Positions 17,172 to 26,255 of a DNA stretch of 64,000 nt are shown here, one piece after another. The notes under the pieces are model-generated. The model saw only the letters and a program-made list of their open reading frames with translations, was not told the origin of the DNA and did no database searches. Made by a program: the position numbers and the translations under genes. Within the stretch, counting starts at the first letter, position 1, and every line of letters begins with the position of its first letter. Source of the stretch: Planctomycetales bacterium 71-10 (lineage in GTDB: Bacteria > Planctomycetota > Planctomycetia > Isosphaerales > Isosphaeraceae); contig MKTT01000109.1 of assembly GCA_001898385.1 (NCBI GenBank), forward strand, positions 54,903-118,902, given 5' to 3'.

Positions 17172-20100
17172 GCCTCCTCGCAAAGGTCGCCCTCGCCCTG
17201 GCTCTGCCGGCCGCGCTCGCCGCGGCCGACGAGCCCGACTCCTTCGACGCCCTGGGCCGCGACTACGCCGGGACGGTCCGCCCCCTGATGGCGCGCCTCT
17301 GCCTGGGCTGCCACTCGACCGAGGACAAGGAAGGGGACCTCGACCTGGAGGCCCTGGCCGGACTGCCCGAGATCCGCAAGTCGCCCGGGGTCTGGAAGAA
17401 GGTCGCCGAGCAGCTCGATTCCGGCGAGATGCCCCCGAAGGACGCCGACCAGCCGACCGCCGACGAGCGCGCCGCCGTCCGCGGCTGGGTCGGCCGCTAC
17501 CTCCGCGCCGAGGCGTACGCCAACGCCGGCGACCCCGGCGCGGTCGTCCTGCGACGGCTCAACAACGCCCAGTATGCGTACACCCTCCGCGACCTGACCG
17601 GCCACGACTACAACCCCACGCGCGACCTTCCGGCCGACAGCGCGGCCGGCGAGGGGTTCACGAACACCGGCGACGCGCTGGTGATGTCCCCCGCCCTGCT
17701 GGGCAAGTACTTCGACGCCGCCAAGCGCGTCGCCGCCCACGCCGTCCCCTTGCCCGACGGCTTCCGGTTCTTCGCCGGCGAGACCCGGCGCGACTGGACG
17801 GAGGAACTGCTGGCCTCGATCCGGGCGATCTACGCCCGCCACGCCGACGCCGACGGCCGCATCCCCCTGGGCAAGTACCTGGCCGCCGCGCTGGAGGGCC
17901 GCGACGGCGCGCACGGGACGCATGAAGAGATCGCCAGGCGTCACGGCCTCGACGCCCGCTACCTGGCGGCGCTCGCGAAGGTGCTGGAAGGGGGCGATCC
18001 TTCGCCGGTCCTCGACCCGATCCGCGCCCGCTGGAAGGCGGCCGGGCCGGACGACCTGCCTGGCCTGGTCGCCGAGATCGACGGCTGGCGCAACGCCCTG
18101 ACGCGGTTCCAGAACGTCGGCCACATGAAGCCCTGGATGGTGGACGTCGACCCGGTCGTCCCCCGTCAGGAGCTGCGGGCCAAGTTGCCGGACGCCCCCG
18201 AGGGCCGGGAGGTGGTCGTCCATCTCGCGGCCGGCGGCGGCGAGCGTCCCGGGGTCGTGGCGTGGGAGAACCTGCGGCTCGTCCGCCCCGGCCGGCCCGA
18301 GATCGCGATCCGCGACGTCCGGGCCATCGCCGAGGGGATGGCGGCGCGACGGGCGAAGGTCGTCGGCTCGGTCGTCCCCTGCCTCGCCGCCGCGGCCGAG
18401 GTCCTCGCGAAGCCGGGAGACGGCGACCGCGACGCGCTCGCGGCCAGGCACGGCGTCGACCCGGAGATCCTCGGCGCGTGGCTCGAAACCCTGGGCGTCG
18501 GCCCCGGCTCGTCGGTCCACCTGGACCTCTTCGACGGCCGGCTGGCCAAGGTCGGCGGCTACGACGCCGCGGCGGGGTGGGGGACGAACGAGACGCCGCT
18601 CGTGGTCGCCAACGCCTCGGACGAGACCTTGCACATCCCCGGCGAGTTGAAGGGCCGGGGCGTGGTGGTCCACCCCTCGCCGACCCTCCGCGCCGCCGCC
18701 GGCTGGGCCTGCCCGATGGCCGGCGAGTACCGGCTCGAGGCGAAGGTCCAGCATGCGCACCCGGCCTGCGGCAACGGCACCACCTGGCGGCTGGAGCTGC
18801 GCCGGGGCGCGGTGCGGATCGCCCTGGGCGAAGGCGCGACGGCCGGCCCCGCGATCGTCCCCGTCGGGCCGTTCGGGCCGATCGCCCTGAACGCCGGCGA
18901 CCTGGTGTCGCTGACCATCGGACCCCGCGACGGCAATCACGCCTGCGACCTGACCGCCGTCGACCTGACGATCGCGGGCGGGGACAAGACGTGGGACCTG
19001 GCCCGCGACGTCTCGGGCGACGCCCTGGCGACCAACCCGCACGCCGACGGCCACGGCAACGCCGACGTCTGGCGGATGTTCCGCGAGCCCGACGCCCCTT
19101 CCGCCGGCCTGTCGATCCCGGCCGGCTCCGTGCTGGCCCGCTGGCTGGAGGTGCCCGACGCGGCCGGCAAGGCCGGCCTGGCCGAGAAACTGCGGGGGCT
19201 GCTGGCCGACGGGCCCGCCGGGGCCGATCCGGCCGACGTCGCCCTGCTCCAGAGCCTGACGACCCCGGGCGGGCCGATCATCCCCGCGAAGCCCTCGGCC
19301 GGCGTCGTCCTCGACGATTCGCCCTGGGGCGTCGCCCCCGCCGCGTTCGGCGCGGACGGCGTCGGGCCGAACGACCTGGCGACCCGCGGGGCGTCGACTC
19401 TCGCGATCCGAATCCCGGCCGAGCTGGCCGCCGGCGCCGAGCTGGTCGGCGCGGCGAGCCTCCGGCCGGTCGAGGGGGGCGACGACTTCGCCCAGGCCCG
19501 CGTCGCCGTCGGCGCGCCGACGGCCGTCGCCGGGATCCGGCCCGACGTCCCGGTGCTCGCCGCCGGACCCGACGCCGAGGCCCGCCTCAAGCGGGCGTTC
19601 GAGGAGTTCCGCGGCTGGTTCCCGGCGGCCGTCTGCTACGGCAAGATCGTCCCGGTCGACGAGGCCGTCACGCTGACCCTGTTCCACCGCGAGGACGAGC
19701 CGCTCCGCCGCCTGATGCTCGACCCCGCCGAGGCCGCCGCGCTCGATCGCCTCTGGGTCGAGCTGCACTTCGTCAGCCGCGACGCCTTGACCCAGGTCGA
19801 GGCGTTCACGCACCTGATGGAGTACGCCACCCAGGACGGCGACCCTCGCCTGTTCGAACCTTACCGCAAGCCGATCCACGACCACGCCGAAGCGTTCCAG
19901 AAGGAGCTGGCCGCGACCGAGCCGAGGCACGTCGACGCCCTCGTCGCGTTCGCGCCGCTCGCCTACCGCCGGCCGTTGTTGGATCGCGAGGAGAAGGAGC
20001 TTCGAGGGCTTTACGCCCGGCTCCGCGCCGAGGAGCTGCCCCACGAGGAGGCGTTCGCGCTGACGCTCGCGCGGATCCTGGCCGCGCCGGCGTTCCTGTA

Positions 20101-21187
20101 TCGGCTGGAGAAGGCCCCGGAGGGCGTGGCGTCGGCCCCGGCGTCGGACTGGGAGATGGCCGGCCGGCTCAGCTATTTCCTCCGCTCGTCGGCCCCCGAC
20201 GCCGAGCTGCGCGAGACCGCCGCGGCCGGCAAGCTCCGCGACCCCGACGAGCTGGCCGCGCAGGCCCGCCGGCTGCTGCGGTCGCCCGACGTCCGACGGC
20301 TCGCCGAGGAGTTCGCATGCCAGTGGATTCATATCTACGACTTCGACGCCCAGGATGAGAAGTCGGAGCGCCACTTCCCCGCGTTCAAGGCCCTGAAGGG
20401 GGCGATGTACGAGGAGGCCATCCTCCTGTTCGCCGACCTGTTCCGCTCCGACGCGCCGGTCTCGGCGATCTACGACGCCGACCACACCTTCCTGAACCAG
20501 GCGCTCGCGGAGCATTACGGGATCCCCGGCGTGACGGGGCCGGAGTGGCGTCGGGTCGACGGGATCCGCAAGCACGGCCGCGGCGGGATCCTGGGCCTCG
20601 CGGCTACGCTGGCCAAGCAGTCGGGCGCCTCGCGCACCAGCCCGATCCTCCGCGGCAACTGGGTGGCGGAGGTCCTGATGGGGGATCGCGTGCCCAAGCC
20701 GCCGAAGGACGTGCCGATCCTCCCGGACGAGGCGGAAGGCGAGGGCGGCCTGTCGGTCCGCCAGCTCACCGAGCGCCACACTCGGGACGTCCGGTGCTCG
20801 GGATGCCACGCGAAGATGGACCCTTACGGGTTCTCGCTCGAAGCCTACGACGCCGTCGGCCGGTTCCGCGCGAGGGACGCCGCCGACCTGCCGATCGACG
20901 CCCGCGCGAAGCTCGCCGACGGGACCGAGTTCGACGGCCTCGACGGCCTGCGGTCGTTCCTGCTGACGCAGCGCCGCGAGGCGGTCGAGCGTCAGTTCTG
21001 CAAGAAGCTCCTCGGCTACGCGCTGGGGAGGGGCGTGCAGTTGACCGACGAGCCGCTGCTCGACGAGATGCGGCGTCGCCTGGATTCCGAGGGCGGACGG
21101 ATCTCGACCGTGGTCGACGCCATCGTCCGCAGCCGCCAGTTTCGCGAGGTCCGCGGGGCCTCGCCCGTCGTCGCCGAGGCCCACTGA
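17168..21187 (+). CDS. Large exported DUF1587/1592/1588/1585 cytochrome-type protein
   Basis: A 1339-residue planctomycete protein. A signal peptide (about 1-20) is followed by a cytochrome-like domain with haem motif CLGCH (residues 45-49) and DUF1587 (LRRLNNAQYAYTLRDLTG). A long central region (about 200-800) with beta-rich carbohydrate-binding-like segments comes next. The C-terminal block is DUF1595/DUF1592/DUF1588/DUF1585 (FAPLAYRRPLLDREEKEL, LNQALAEHYGIPGV, CSGCHAKMDPYGFSLEAYD with a second CxxCH, and RRLDSEGGRIS). ATG 17168 overlaps the regulator's stop. The DUF1552 gene follows 34 bases downstream, the usual pairing. A role in extracellular redox or polysaccharide breakdown has been suggested for such proteins, but none is shown here. 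Confidence 0.85.
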   Translation: MSLLAKVALALALPAALAAADEPDSFDALGRDYAGTVRPLMARLCLGCHSTEDKEGDLDLEALAGLPEIRKSPGVWKKVAEQLDSGEMPPKDADQPTADERAAVRGWVGRYLRAEAYANAGDPGAVVLRRLNNAQYAYTLRDLTGHDYNPTRDLPADSAAGEGFTNTGDALVMSPALLGKYFDAAKRVAAHAVPLPDGFRFFAGETRRDWTEELLASIRAIYARHADADGRIPLGKYLAAALEGRDGAHGTHEEIARRHGLDARYLAALAKVLEGGDPSPVLDPIRARWKAAGPDDLPGLVAEIDGWRNALTRFQNVGHMKPWMVDVDPVVPRQELRAKLPDAPEGREVVVHLAAGGGERPGVVAWENLRLVRPGRPEIAIRDVRAIAEGMAARRAKVVGSVVPCLAAAAEVLAKPGDGDRDALAARHGVDPEILGAWLETLGVGPGSSVHLDLFDGRLAKVGGYDAAAGWGTNETPLVVANASDETLHIPGELKGRGVVVHPSPTLRAAAGWACPMAGEYRLEAKVQHAHPACGNGTTWRLELRRGAVRIALGEGATAGPAIVPVGPFGPIALNAGDLVSLTIGPRDGNHACDLTAVDLTIAGGDKTWDLARDVSGDALATNPHADGHGNADVWRMFREPDAPSAGLSIPAGSVLARWLEVPDAAGKAGLAEKLRGLLADGPAGADPADVALLQSLTTPGGPIIPAKPSAGVVLDDSPWGVAPAAFGADGVGPNDLATRGASTLAIRIPAELAAGAELVGAASLRPVEGGDDFAQARVAVGAPTAVAGIRPDVPVLAAGPDAEARLKRAFEEFRGWFPAAVCYGKIVPVDEAVTLTLFHREDEPLRRLMLDPAEAAALDRLWVELHFVSRDALTQVEAFTHLMEYATQDGDPRLFEPYRKPIHDHAEAFQKELAATEPRHVDALVAFAPLAYRRPLLDREEKELRGLYARLRAEELPHEEAFALTLARILAAPAFLYRLEKAPEGVASAPASDWEMAGRLSYFLRSSAPDAELRETAAAGKLRDPDELAAQARRLLRSPDVRRLAEEFACQWIHIYDFDAQDEKSERHFPAFKALKGAMYEEAILLFADLFRSDAPVSAIYDADHTFLNQALAEHYGIPGVTGPEWRRVDGIRKHGRGGILGLAATLAKQSGASRTSPILRGNWVAEVLMGDRVPKPPKDVPILPDEAEGEGGLSVRQLTERHTRDVRCSGCHAKMDPYGFSLEAYDAVGRFRARDAADLPIDARAKLADGTEFDGLDGLRSFLLTQRREAVERQFCKKLLGYALGRGVQLTDEPLLDEMRRRLDSEGGRISTVVDAIVRSRQFREVRGASPVVAEAH

Positions 21188-21221
21188 CTCCCTCCTCACC
21201 CCCTTCAAGCCGAGGTGAACC

Positions 21222-22529
21222 ATGCCCGCCCCCGATCTCTCTCGCCGCATGTTCCTGCGAGGCGTCGGCGTCACGATGGCGCTCCCCTGGCTGGAGTCCC
21301 GCAACGTCTGGGGCGTCGAGGCCCCCGCGGCCCGGCCGTCGAGCGAGGCCCCGGTGCGCGTCGGGGTCCTCTTCGCCGGCAACGGCTTCCACGGCAAGGA
21401 GTGGTGGGCGAAGGGGAAGGGCCGGGACATGGAGCTGGGCCAGGTCCTGGCCCCGCTCGCCGACTTCCGCGATAAGCTGGTCTTCATCCGCGGCCTCTAC
21501 AACGAGGAGGCCCTGAAGGGGAACATCCACAGTTCGCAGACGGGGAACCTCCTCTCCGGCGCGCCGCTGGCCTCGGGCGGCGAGATCCGGTCGGGGACCA
21601 GCTTCGACCAGCTCATCGCCCAGAGTCACGCGGGGTCGACGAAGGTCCCCAGCCTGGTCCTCGGCTGCGAGCAGCCGAACCCGGCGGTGCACAAGAATTA
21701 CTCGATGCTCTACAGCTCGCACATCTCCTGGTCGTCGCCGACCAGCCCGACGCCGCTGGAGCTGTTCCCCGCCCTGGCGTTCGACCGCCTGTTCAAGGAC
21801 GAGTCGGCGAAGGGGGACGAGAGCGTGCTCGACGCCGTGCTGGCCGATGCGCAGGACTTCCGCCGCGACGTCAGCGTCTCCGACCGCCGCAAGCTCGACG
21901 AGTACCTGGACTCCGTCCGCGAGGTCGAGCAGCGGCTCGCCCGCGCCGGCGAGCGGGGCGAGCTGCAAGGCTGGAAGCCGACGCTCGACAAGCCCAACAT
22001 CCCTCGCCCCGCCGACGGCATCCCCCAGGACATCGCCGAGCACATGAAGCTCATGTGCGACATCCTGGTCCTCGGCTTCCAGACGGACACGACCCGCGTC
22101 AGCACGCTGAAGCTGAACAACGACCACAGCTCGCTGCGGTTCCCCCAGCTCGGCGTGGACTACATGATCCACCACCTGCTGTCGCACACCGACACGCCCG
22201 ACTGGCTGAAGGTCAACCAGCTCTTCACCGGCCAGCTCGCCTACATCGCCCGCAAGCTGGACGCGATCCAGGAGGGGGACCGCACGGCGCTCGACAACAC
22301 CATGCTGATGATGTGCTCCAGCATGCTCTCCGGCGGCACCCACGACGCCACCCAGCTCCCCGTCGTGCTGGTCGGCGGCGGCGGCGGCAAGCTCCAGGGG
22401 GGCCGCGTCCTCGACTACCTCAAGTCCGACAACCGCAAGATGTGCAGCCTGTTCCTCTCCATGCTCGACAAGGCCGGCCTGCACGTCGACGCCTTCGGCG
22501 ACTCGACCGAGCCGCTGGGCGAGGTGTGA
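21222..22529 (+). CDS. DUF1552 family exported protein
   Basis: A 435-residue member of the DUF1552 family, the constant partner of DUF1592-type proteins. The N-terminus has a signal with an RR motif (LSRRMFLRGVGVTMALPW), so Tat export is plausible. Family-like segments include GVLFAGNGFHGKEWW, NLLSGAPLASGGEI, LVLGCEQPNPAVHKNYS and the C-terminal LVGGGGGKLQGGRVLDY. It is the third gene of the FadR-led operon. The function is unknown. Confidence 0.82.
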   Translation: MPAPDLSRRMFLRGVGVTMALPWLESRNVWGVEAPAARPSSEAPVRVGVLFAGNGFHGKEWWAKGKGRDMELGQVLAPLADFRDKLVFIRGLYNEEALKGNIHSSQTGNLLSGAPLASGGEIRSGTSFDQLIAQSHAGSTKVPSLVLGCEQPNPAVHKNYSMLYSSHISWSSPTSPTPLELFPALAFDRLFKDESAKGDESVLDAVLADAQDFRRDVSVSDRRKLDEYLDSVREVEQRLARAGERGELQGWKPTLDKPNIPRPADGIPQDIAEHMKLMCDILVLGFQTDTTRVSTLKLNNDHSSLRFPQLGVDYMIHHLLSHTDTPDWLKVNQLFTGQLAYIARKLDAIQEGDRTALDNTMLMMCSSMLSGGTHDATQLPVVLVGGGGGKLQGGRVLDYLKSDNRKMCSLFLSMLDKAGLHVDAFGDSTEPLGEV

Positions 22530-22544
22530 CTCGGAGGCCCGACC

Positions 22545-22916
22545 ATGCGCGTCACATTCCGCGCCGACCAGGTCGTCGTCCAGGAAATGGACGGCGTCCT
22601 GGTCGTGGGGGGCTCCGCCTCGGAGAGAGCCGGGGTCGGCGATCTCGACTGCATCGTCTTCCAGCGGATGGAAGGTGATGAGGACGGCCTCCACTTCGAG
22701 TACCGGGACCAACGGCACGGCGGCTATGGCCTCGTCGCCGCCTGCAGGCTCCGTCGCAACCGGCTCGAAATCGACCTGTCGCACTCGATCGACGGGCTTG
22801 AGGGCGTCGATGGCTTCACCGTCGATCTGGACATCGACGACGAGGCGTACCATCGCTTCCAGGACGGTTTGAAGCGAATCCTCGACGGCACGGGACCGAG
22901 GCTGACGGTCGACTGA
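22545..22916 (+). CDS. Imm10-like small protein
   Basis: A 123-residue cytosolic protein without signal or membrane segment. The pattern TFRADQVVVQEMDGVLVVG, CIVFQRM, a central GGYGLVA and an acidic C-terminal VDLDIDDEAYHRFQDGLKRI resembles the immunity protein 10 (Imm10) family found with polymorphic toxins. No partner toxin is recognisable next to it, and it begins 15 bases after the DUF1552 gene. It could be an orphan immunity gene. The assignment rests on recall of the family pattern. Confidence 0.5.
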   Translation: MRVTFRADQVVVQEMDGVLVVGGSASERAGVGDLDCIVFQRMEGDEDGLHFEYRDQRHGGYGLVAACRLRRNRLEIDLSHSIDGLEGVDGFTVDLDIDDEAYHRFQDGLKRILDGTGPRLTVD

Positions 22917-22947
22917 ATCCGCGCGTGCGGCCGACGGCAGGCGGGGG

Positions 22948-22964
22948 TTATACCCCGCGTATAG
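22948..22964 (+). repeat. parS-like inverted repeat, site 1
   Basis: TTATACCCCGCGTATAG: arms TTATAC/GTATAR around CCCGC. It lies between the convergent Imm10-like and YafQ-like genes and is one of five near-identical sites in 22.9-29.5 kb. Confidence 0.65.
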
Positions 22965-22993
22965 GCCAGGACTCGATGAGCTGAGGGCCTCGA

Positions 22994-23317
22994 TCAGAAG
23001 AGATCCGAGTGCGTCCCGGTCCGGTGGAGGATCAGCTCGGTCGGCGTGACTTCATAGATCAAGATCCAGTCGGGCTCGACGTGGCAATCGCGGCAGCCCG
23101 ACCAGGGGCCCGTCAAGGCGTGGTCTCGCAGGGCCGCCGGCAGGGTTTGCCGCGCGACGAGAAGCCGCATGACGGCCGCGAACCGCCTCGGATCCCTGCC
23201 TCGCCGTAGTTGGCGTTCGAGATCCTTCCCGAACCGCGAGGTTTCCACCACGATGAGGAACGGTTGTGGTTCGGAAGGCTGGGGAGGGTTGGAATTCGGC
23301 GGTTTCTTCCGTGACAT
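22994..23317 (-). CDS. YafQ/RelE-family toxin
   Basis: A 107-residue type II toxin, expected to be a ribosome-dependent mRNA interferase. The C-terminal signature LTGPWSGCRDCHVEPDW, then LIYEV and RTGTHSDLF, is the YafQ hallmark with conserved histidines. An N-terminal extension of about 17 proline-rich residues precedes the fold. It follows the antitoxin gene after 6 bases on the same strand, the usual antitoxin-first order. In a replicon with rep and parAB it may serve as an addiction module. Confidence 0.82.
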   Translation of the reverse strand: MSRKKPPNSNPPQPSEPQPFLIVVETSRFGKDLERQLRRGRDPRRFAAVMRLLVARQTLPAALRDHALTGPWSGCRDCHVEPDWILIYEVTPTELILHRTGTHSDLF

Positions 23318-23323
23318 GATCGG

Positions 23324-23641
23324 CTACAGGCCGTGGGCCGCGAAGAAGTCGTCCAGGCTCTCATACCGGGTGAGATTCTTCCCCGCCCGCGCGTCTTCGA
23401 TCACCTTCCGCGTCTCCTCGTTGAAGTCGGGCTCGTCGGGGAGGGGACCAGACTTGTCGATGCGGAGCTTGGCCTTGGCCTGGGTCATCCGGACGAGTTG
23501 ATCGGCCAGGGTCTCGCCCTTCTTCGGGCGGCCGGGCTTGCGCATGGCGGCCAGCGACGCGACGACCTCGGCCGAAAGGCGGTCGAGGACGGCGTCGAGC
23601 AGGTCGTCGAGCGTCGGGATTTCCTGTCGCGCGGTAGCCAT
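23324..23641 (-). CDS. Antitoxin paired with YafQ-like toxin
   Basis: A 105-residue acidic protein directly upstream of the toxin. The C-terminal segment (RYESLDDFFAAHGL) resembles the toxin-wrapping tail of RelB/DinJ-type antitoxins. The N-terminal half (LDDLLDAVLDRLSAEVVASL) could form the dimerisation part, although a clear ribbon-helix-helix is not obvious. Identification rests mainly on gene order and size. Confidence 0.65.
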   Translation of the reverse strand: MATARQEIPTLDDLLDAVLDRLSAEVVASLAAMRKPGRPKKGETLADQLVRMTQAKAKLRIDKSGPLPDEPDFNEETRKVIEDARAGKNLTRYESLDDFFAAHGL

Positions 23642-23679
23642 AGGGGCATCTTATCCGAGGTCGTCCCGATCGTCGAGGG

Positions 23680-25299
23680 TCAGAACAGCAGTTGCAGCCG
23701 CGCCCAGTAGAGGTCGCTGTTGACGTAGAACCGGCCGGGTCCGAAGGTGACGGGGCGGCCGAACTCGGTGTGCTGCCAGTCGAGGTAGACCTTCAGGTAT
23801 TGATTCAAATACCAGTTGAATCCGATGTCCGTCACCTGGGCGTCGTTCGACCAGAGGTTGCGGTCGGCCAGGCCGGCGGTGAAGACCTCGTCCCCGACGC
23901 GGAGCGTGGCATAGCGGGCGGCCAGCTCGACGGCGCCCAGGCCGAAGTCCTCCCCTCGCTTCAGGTTGAACGGCCGCTTGACGTCGAACGGGCCGCGACG
24001 GGTGACGTTCTCGCCGGTCAGGAAGAACCCGGCCTGGACGTAGTAGGCGTCGACCGGGACGTCGACCCGCGCGAACGGCTGGGCGTTGGGCGTGGCGACA
24101 TAGTTGACGACGCCGCGGTCCCACTCGGCCAGCAGCGAGAGCCGCTTGTAGAACCAGGCGGCGTGGACCGATCCCATCGCCCGCATGCCGTTCTCGCGGA
24201 CTCCGTTGTTGAACGACAGGAAGGCCGGCGAGGCCGTCGACGCGCCCGACGCCAGCGAGGCGTTCACCGAGGTCCGCAGCGCCAGCGGGGCCTGCGTGTT
24301 GTTGCCCTGGTTGCCGACGTCCGTCGAGGCCCCCACGTTCAGGTAGTTGAGGAACGGGAACCGCTCCGAGTGCCGGAACGGGCGGGCGTTGAAGAAGCCC
24401 ACGAAGCTGGGCTCGTCGTTGAAGTCCTCGAAGCCGTTGCGGACGCCGTTGAAGATCCCCGCCGCGTAGTCGATCCGGTCGTCGGCCAGCAGGCCCCAGG
24501 CCATGGCCCCGATCTCGCGGAGGTTGCTGAAGTTCAGCGCGAAGACGGACCGCTCGGGCGAGATCAGGTCCATGTTCGCGACGGCGTAGAATTCATAAGT
24601 GTAGGGGACGCGGTAGCGGCCGACCTTGATCATCAGCCGGTCCTTCTCCAGGACCTTGAAGTTGACCAGGGCGTCGCGCAGCTCGAAGGCGCCGAGGCCG
24701 CGCTGGAACGAGGCCAGGTACTCGACGTTCCTCGTGAACCGGCCGTTGAAGGTCCAGATCTGGCGCGGGATGAAGAACCCGTTGTGGACGGTCCCCTGGC
24801 CGGTGTGGTCGAAGAGGCGGTAGTCGACCTGGGTCTCGTTGTGGAACTGGAGCTGATACTCATCGTCCTCGCTGGCCAGTTCGAAGCCCTGGCCGAGCCA
24901 CGCATTCAGGGGGATCCGCTTGCGGGCGCCGCGGGCGTTGAACGCGGCGGCCGTGGGGCCGACGCGGGCCGTCGGCGCGCCCGAAGCGCCGGCCGCCGCG
25001 GAGTCTCCGGCCGTCGAGGGGTTGGGGTTCGGCGTCGTCGCGGACGCCGCGCCGGCGGATGTCGTCCCGCCCGAGGCGTCGAGGGCGACGGCCTTCGATT
25101 CGGCCAGCTCCCGGACCTGCTCGCGGAGCGCGCGGTTCTCGTCCTCCAACGCCTTGAGGCGTTCTTCGAACCGCTGGAGGGCGTCGGCCGGCGGCGGTTC
25201 CTGGGGGCGGGCGACAGCCGGCATGGACAGGGACGCGAGGGCCAGGATCAGCCCTCGCGTCGGCCGGTTCGCCTTCTTCATGAGATGGGAGAGTCGCAT
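23680..25299 (-). CDS. Phosphate-selective-porin-like outer membrane protein (OprO/OprP type)
   Basis: A 539-residue protein. A signal peptide (about 1-32) is followed by a coiled-coil stretch (LQRFEERLKALEDENRALRE, about 42-70), an Ala/Gly/Thr-rich linker, and a porin domain to the C-terminus with alternating beta-strand patterns. Typical motifs are GRFTRNVEYLASFQRG, KVGRYRVPYTYEFY and YLNQYLKVYLDWQHTEF. The last residues (YWARLQLLF) end in an aromatic, as outer membrane porins do. It begins 22 bases after parB on the same strand, so it may be read from the par operon. ATG 25299 or the ATG six codons later are both possible starts. Confidence 0.8.
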   Translation of the reverse strand: MRLSHLMKKANRPTRGLILALASLSMPAVARPQEPPPADALQRFEERLKALEDENRALREQVRELAESKAVALDASGGTTSAGAASATTPNPNPSTAGDSAAAGASGAPTARVGPTAAAFNARGARKRIPLNAWLGQGFELASEDDEYQLQFHNETQVDYRLFDHTGQGTVHNGFFIPRQIWTFNGRFTRNVEYLASFQRGLGAFELRDALVNFKVLEKDRLMIKVGRYRVPYTYEFYAVANMDLISPERSVFALNFSNLREIGAMAWGLLADDRIDYAAGIFNGVRNGFEDFNDEPSFVGFFNARPFRHSERFPFLNYLNVGASTDVGNQGNNTQAPLALRTSVNASLASGASTASPAFLSFNNGVRENGMRAMGSVHAAWFYKRLSLLAEWDRGVVNYVATPNAQPFARVDVPVDAYYVQAGFFLTGENVTRRGPFDVKRPFNLKRGEDFGLGAVELAARYATLRVGDEVFTAGLADRNLWSNDAQVTDIGFNWYLNQYLKVYLDWQHTEFGRPVTFGPGRFYVNSDLYWARLQLLF

Positions 25300-25321
25300 C
25301 GAGGATCCCGAGGGTCGTCGT

Positions 25322-26254
25322 TCAGGCGGCCTGTTCGGCGCGGGTTTCGAGCTGGGCGAGGGCGTCGCGGAGGGCGGCGACGAGCGTCGCGTCGTCGACC
25401 CCCTTCTTGCACTCGACCGTGACCTTGCACCCCGCGGCGCGGAGGGTGCGGACGGTCGGGAGCTTGGCCGCGGCCTTCGCCCCCCTCCCCTTGCCGACGG
25501 TCGACGGCGCGCGGCGGGCGGCGACCTTCACAGCCTCCACGGCCTCGGCGCGGCTGAGGCGCTCGGCGACGACCCGCTCGGCCAGCTCGCCCTGGATCGC
25601 GGGGTCCTGGACCTTGCCGATCTCGTAGGCGGTGGCCGGCGAGAGCGCCCCCTGCTCCACCTTCTCCTGGACGGGCTCGGGGAGGTCCAGCAGCGCGAGC
25701 GCACGGACGACGGTCGGCTGCGCGACGCCCAGGGCCTTCGCCGCCTGGTTGCCCGACCAGCCGTTGCGGTCCATCAGGGCGCGGAACGCCTTCGCCTGTT
25801 CGATCGGCTTCAGGTCTTCGCGCAGGCAGTTCTCGATGAGTTGCAGCGCCCGCAATTCCCCCTCGTCGACGGGGCCCTCGGAGACGACGCACGAGAGCGT
25901 CGCCAGGCCGGCGAGGCCGGCGGCGCGCCAGCGGCGCTCGCCGCAGACGACGACGTAGCGGTCGCGGGCCTCGTCCCAGCGGACGCGGATCGGCTGGAGT
26001 TGGCCGCGGGTCTTGAGCGACTCGGCCAGCCGGGCCAGCGCGTCGGGCTCGAACTCCTCGCGGGGCTGGTCGGGGTCGGGGACGATCTTGTCCACGGGCA
26101 CCTCGACGGCGTTCTTGCTCTTGGCGACCCCCTGCCATCGGCTGGGGACGGCGGACGTGCGGACCTCCCCCGCGGCCGGCCGCGACAGCCCCGCGCCCAT
26201 GCTCTCGGCGATGTTCGCCCCGCCGGCCTTCAGCAGCTCGTCCAGCTTCCCCAT
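25322..26254 (-). CDS. parB: ParB partition protein
   Basis: A 310-residue centromere-binding CTPase-type protein. The N-terminal domain has PDQPREEFEPDALARLAES and the nucleotide-binding motif GERRWRAAG. The central helix-turn-helix is WSGNQAAKALGVAQPTVVRA. The C-terminal region (LAQLETRAEQAA) would dimerise. It starts one base after the parA stop. The five 17-bp inverted repeats nearby are its probable binding sites; none matches the chromosomal parS consensus TGTTTCACGTGAAACA. Confidence 0.9.
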   Translation of the reverse strand: MGKLDELLKAGGANIAESMGAGLSRPAAGEVRTSAVPSRWQGVAKSKNAVEVPVDKIVPDPDQPREEFEPDALARLAESLKTRGQLQPIRVRWDEARDRYVVVCGERRWRAAGLAGLATLSCVVSEGPVDEGELRALQLIENCLREDLKPIEQAKAFRALMDRNGWSGNQAAKALGVAQPTVVRALALLDLPEPVQEKVEQGALSPATAYEIGKVQDPAIQGELAERVVAERLSRAEAVEAVKVAARRAPSTVGKGRGAKAAAKLPTVRTLRAAGCKVTVECKKGVDDATLVAALRDALAQLETRAEQAA

Positions 26255-26255
26255 G

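Noticed and set aside
25278-26138. Minus-strand 286-aa ORF overlapping parB
   Set aside because: Arg/Pro/Gly-rich shadow in an alternative frame of parB.
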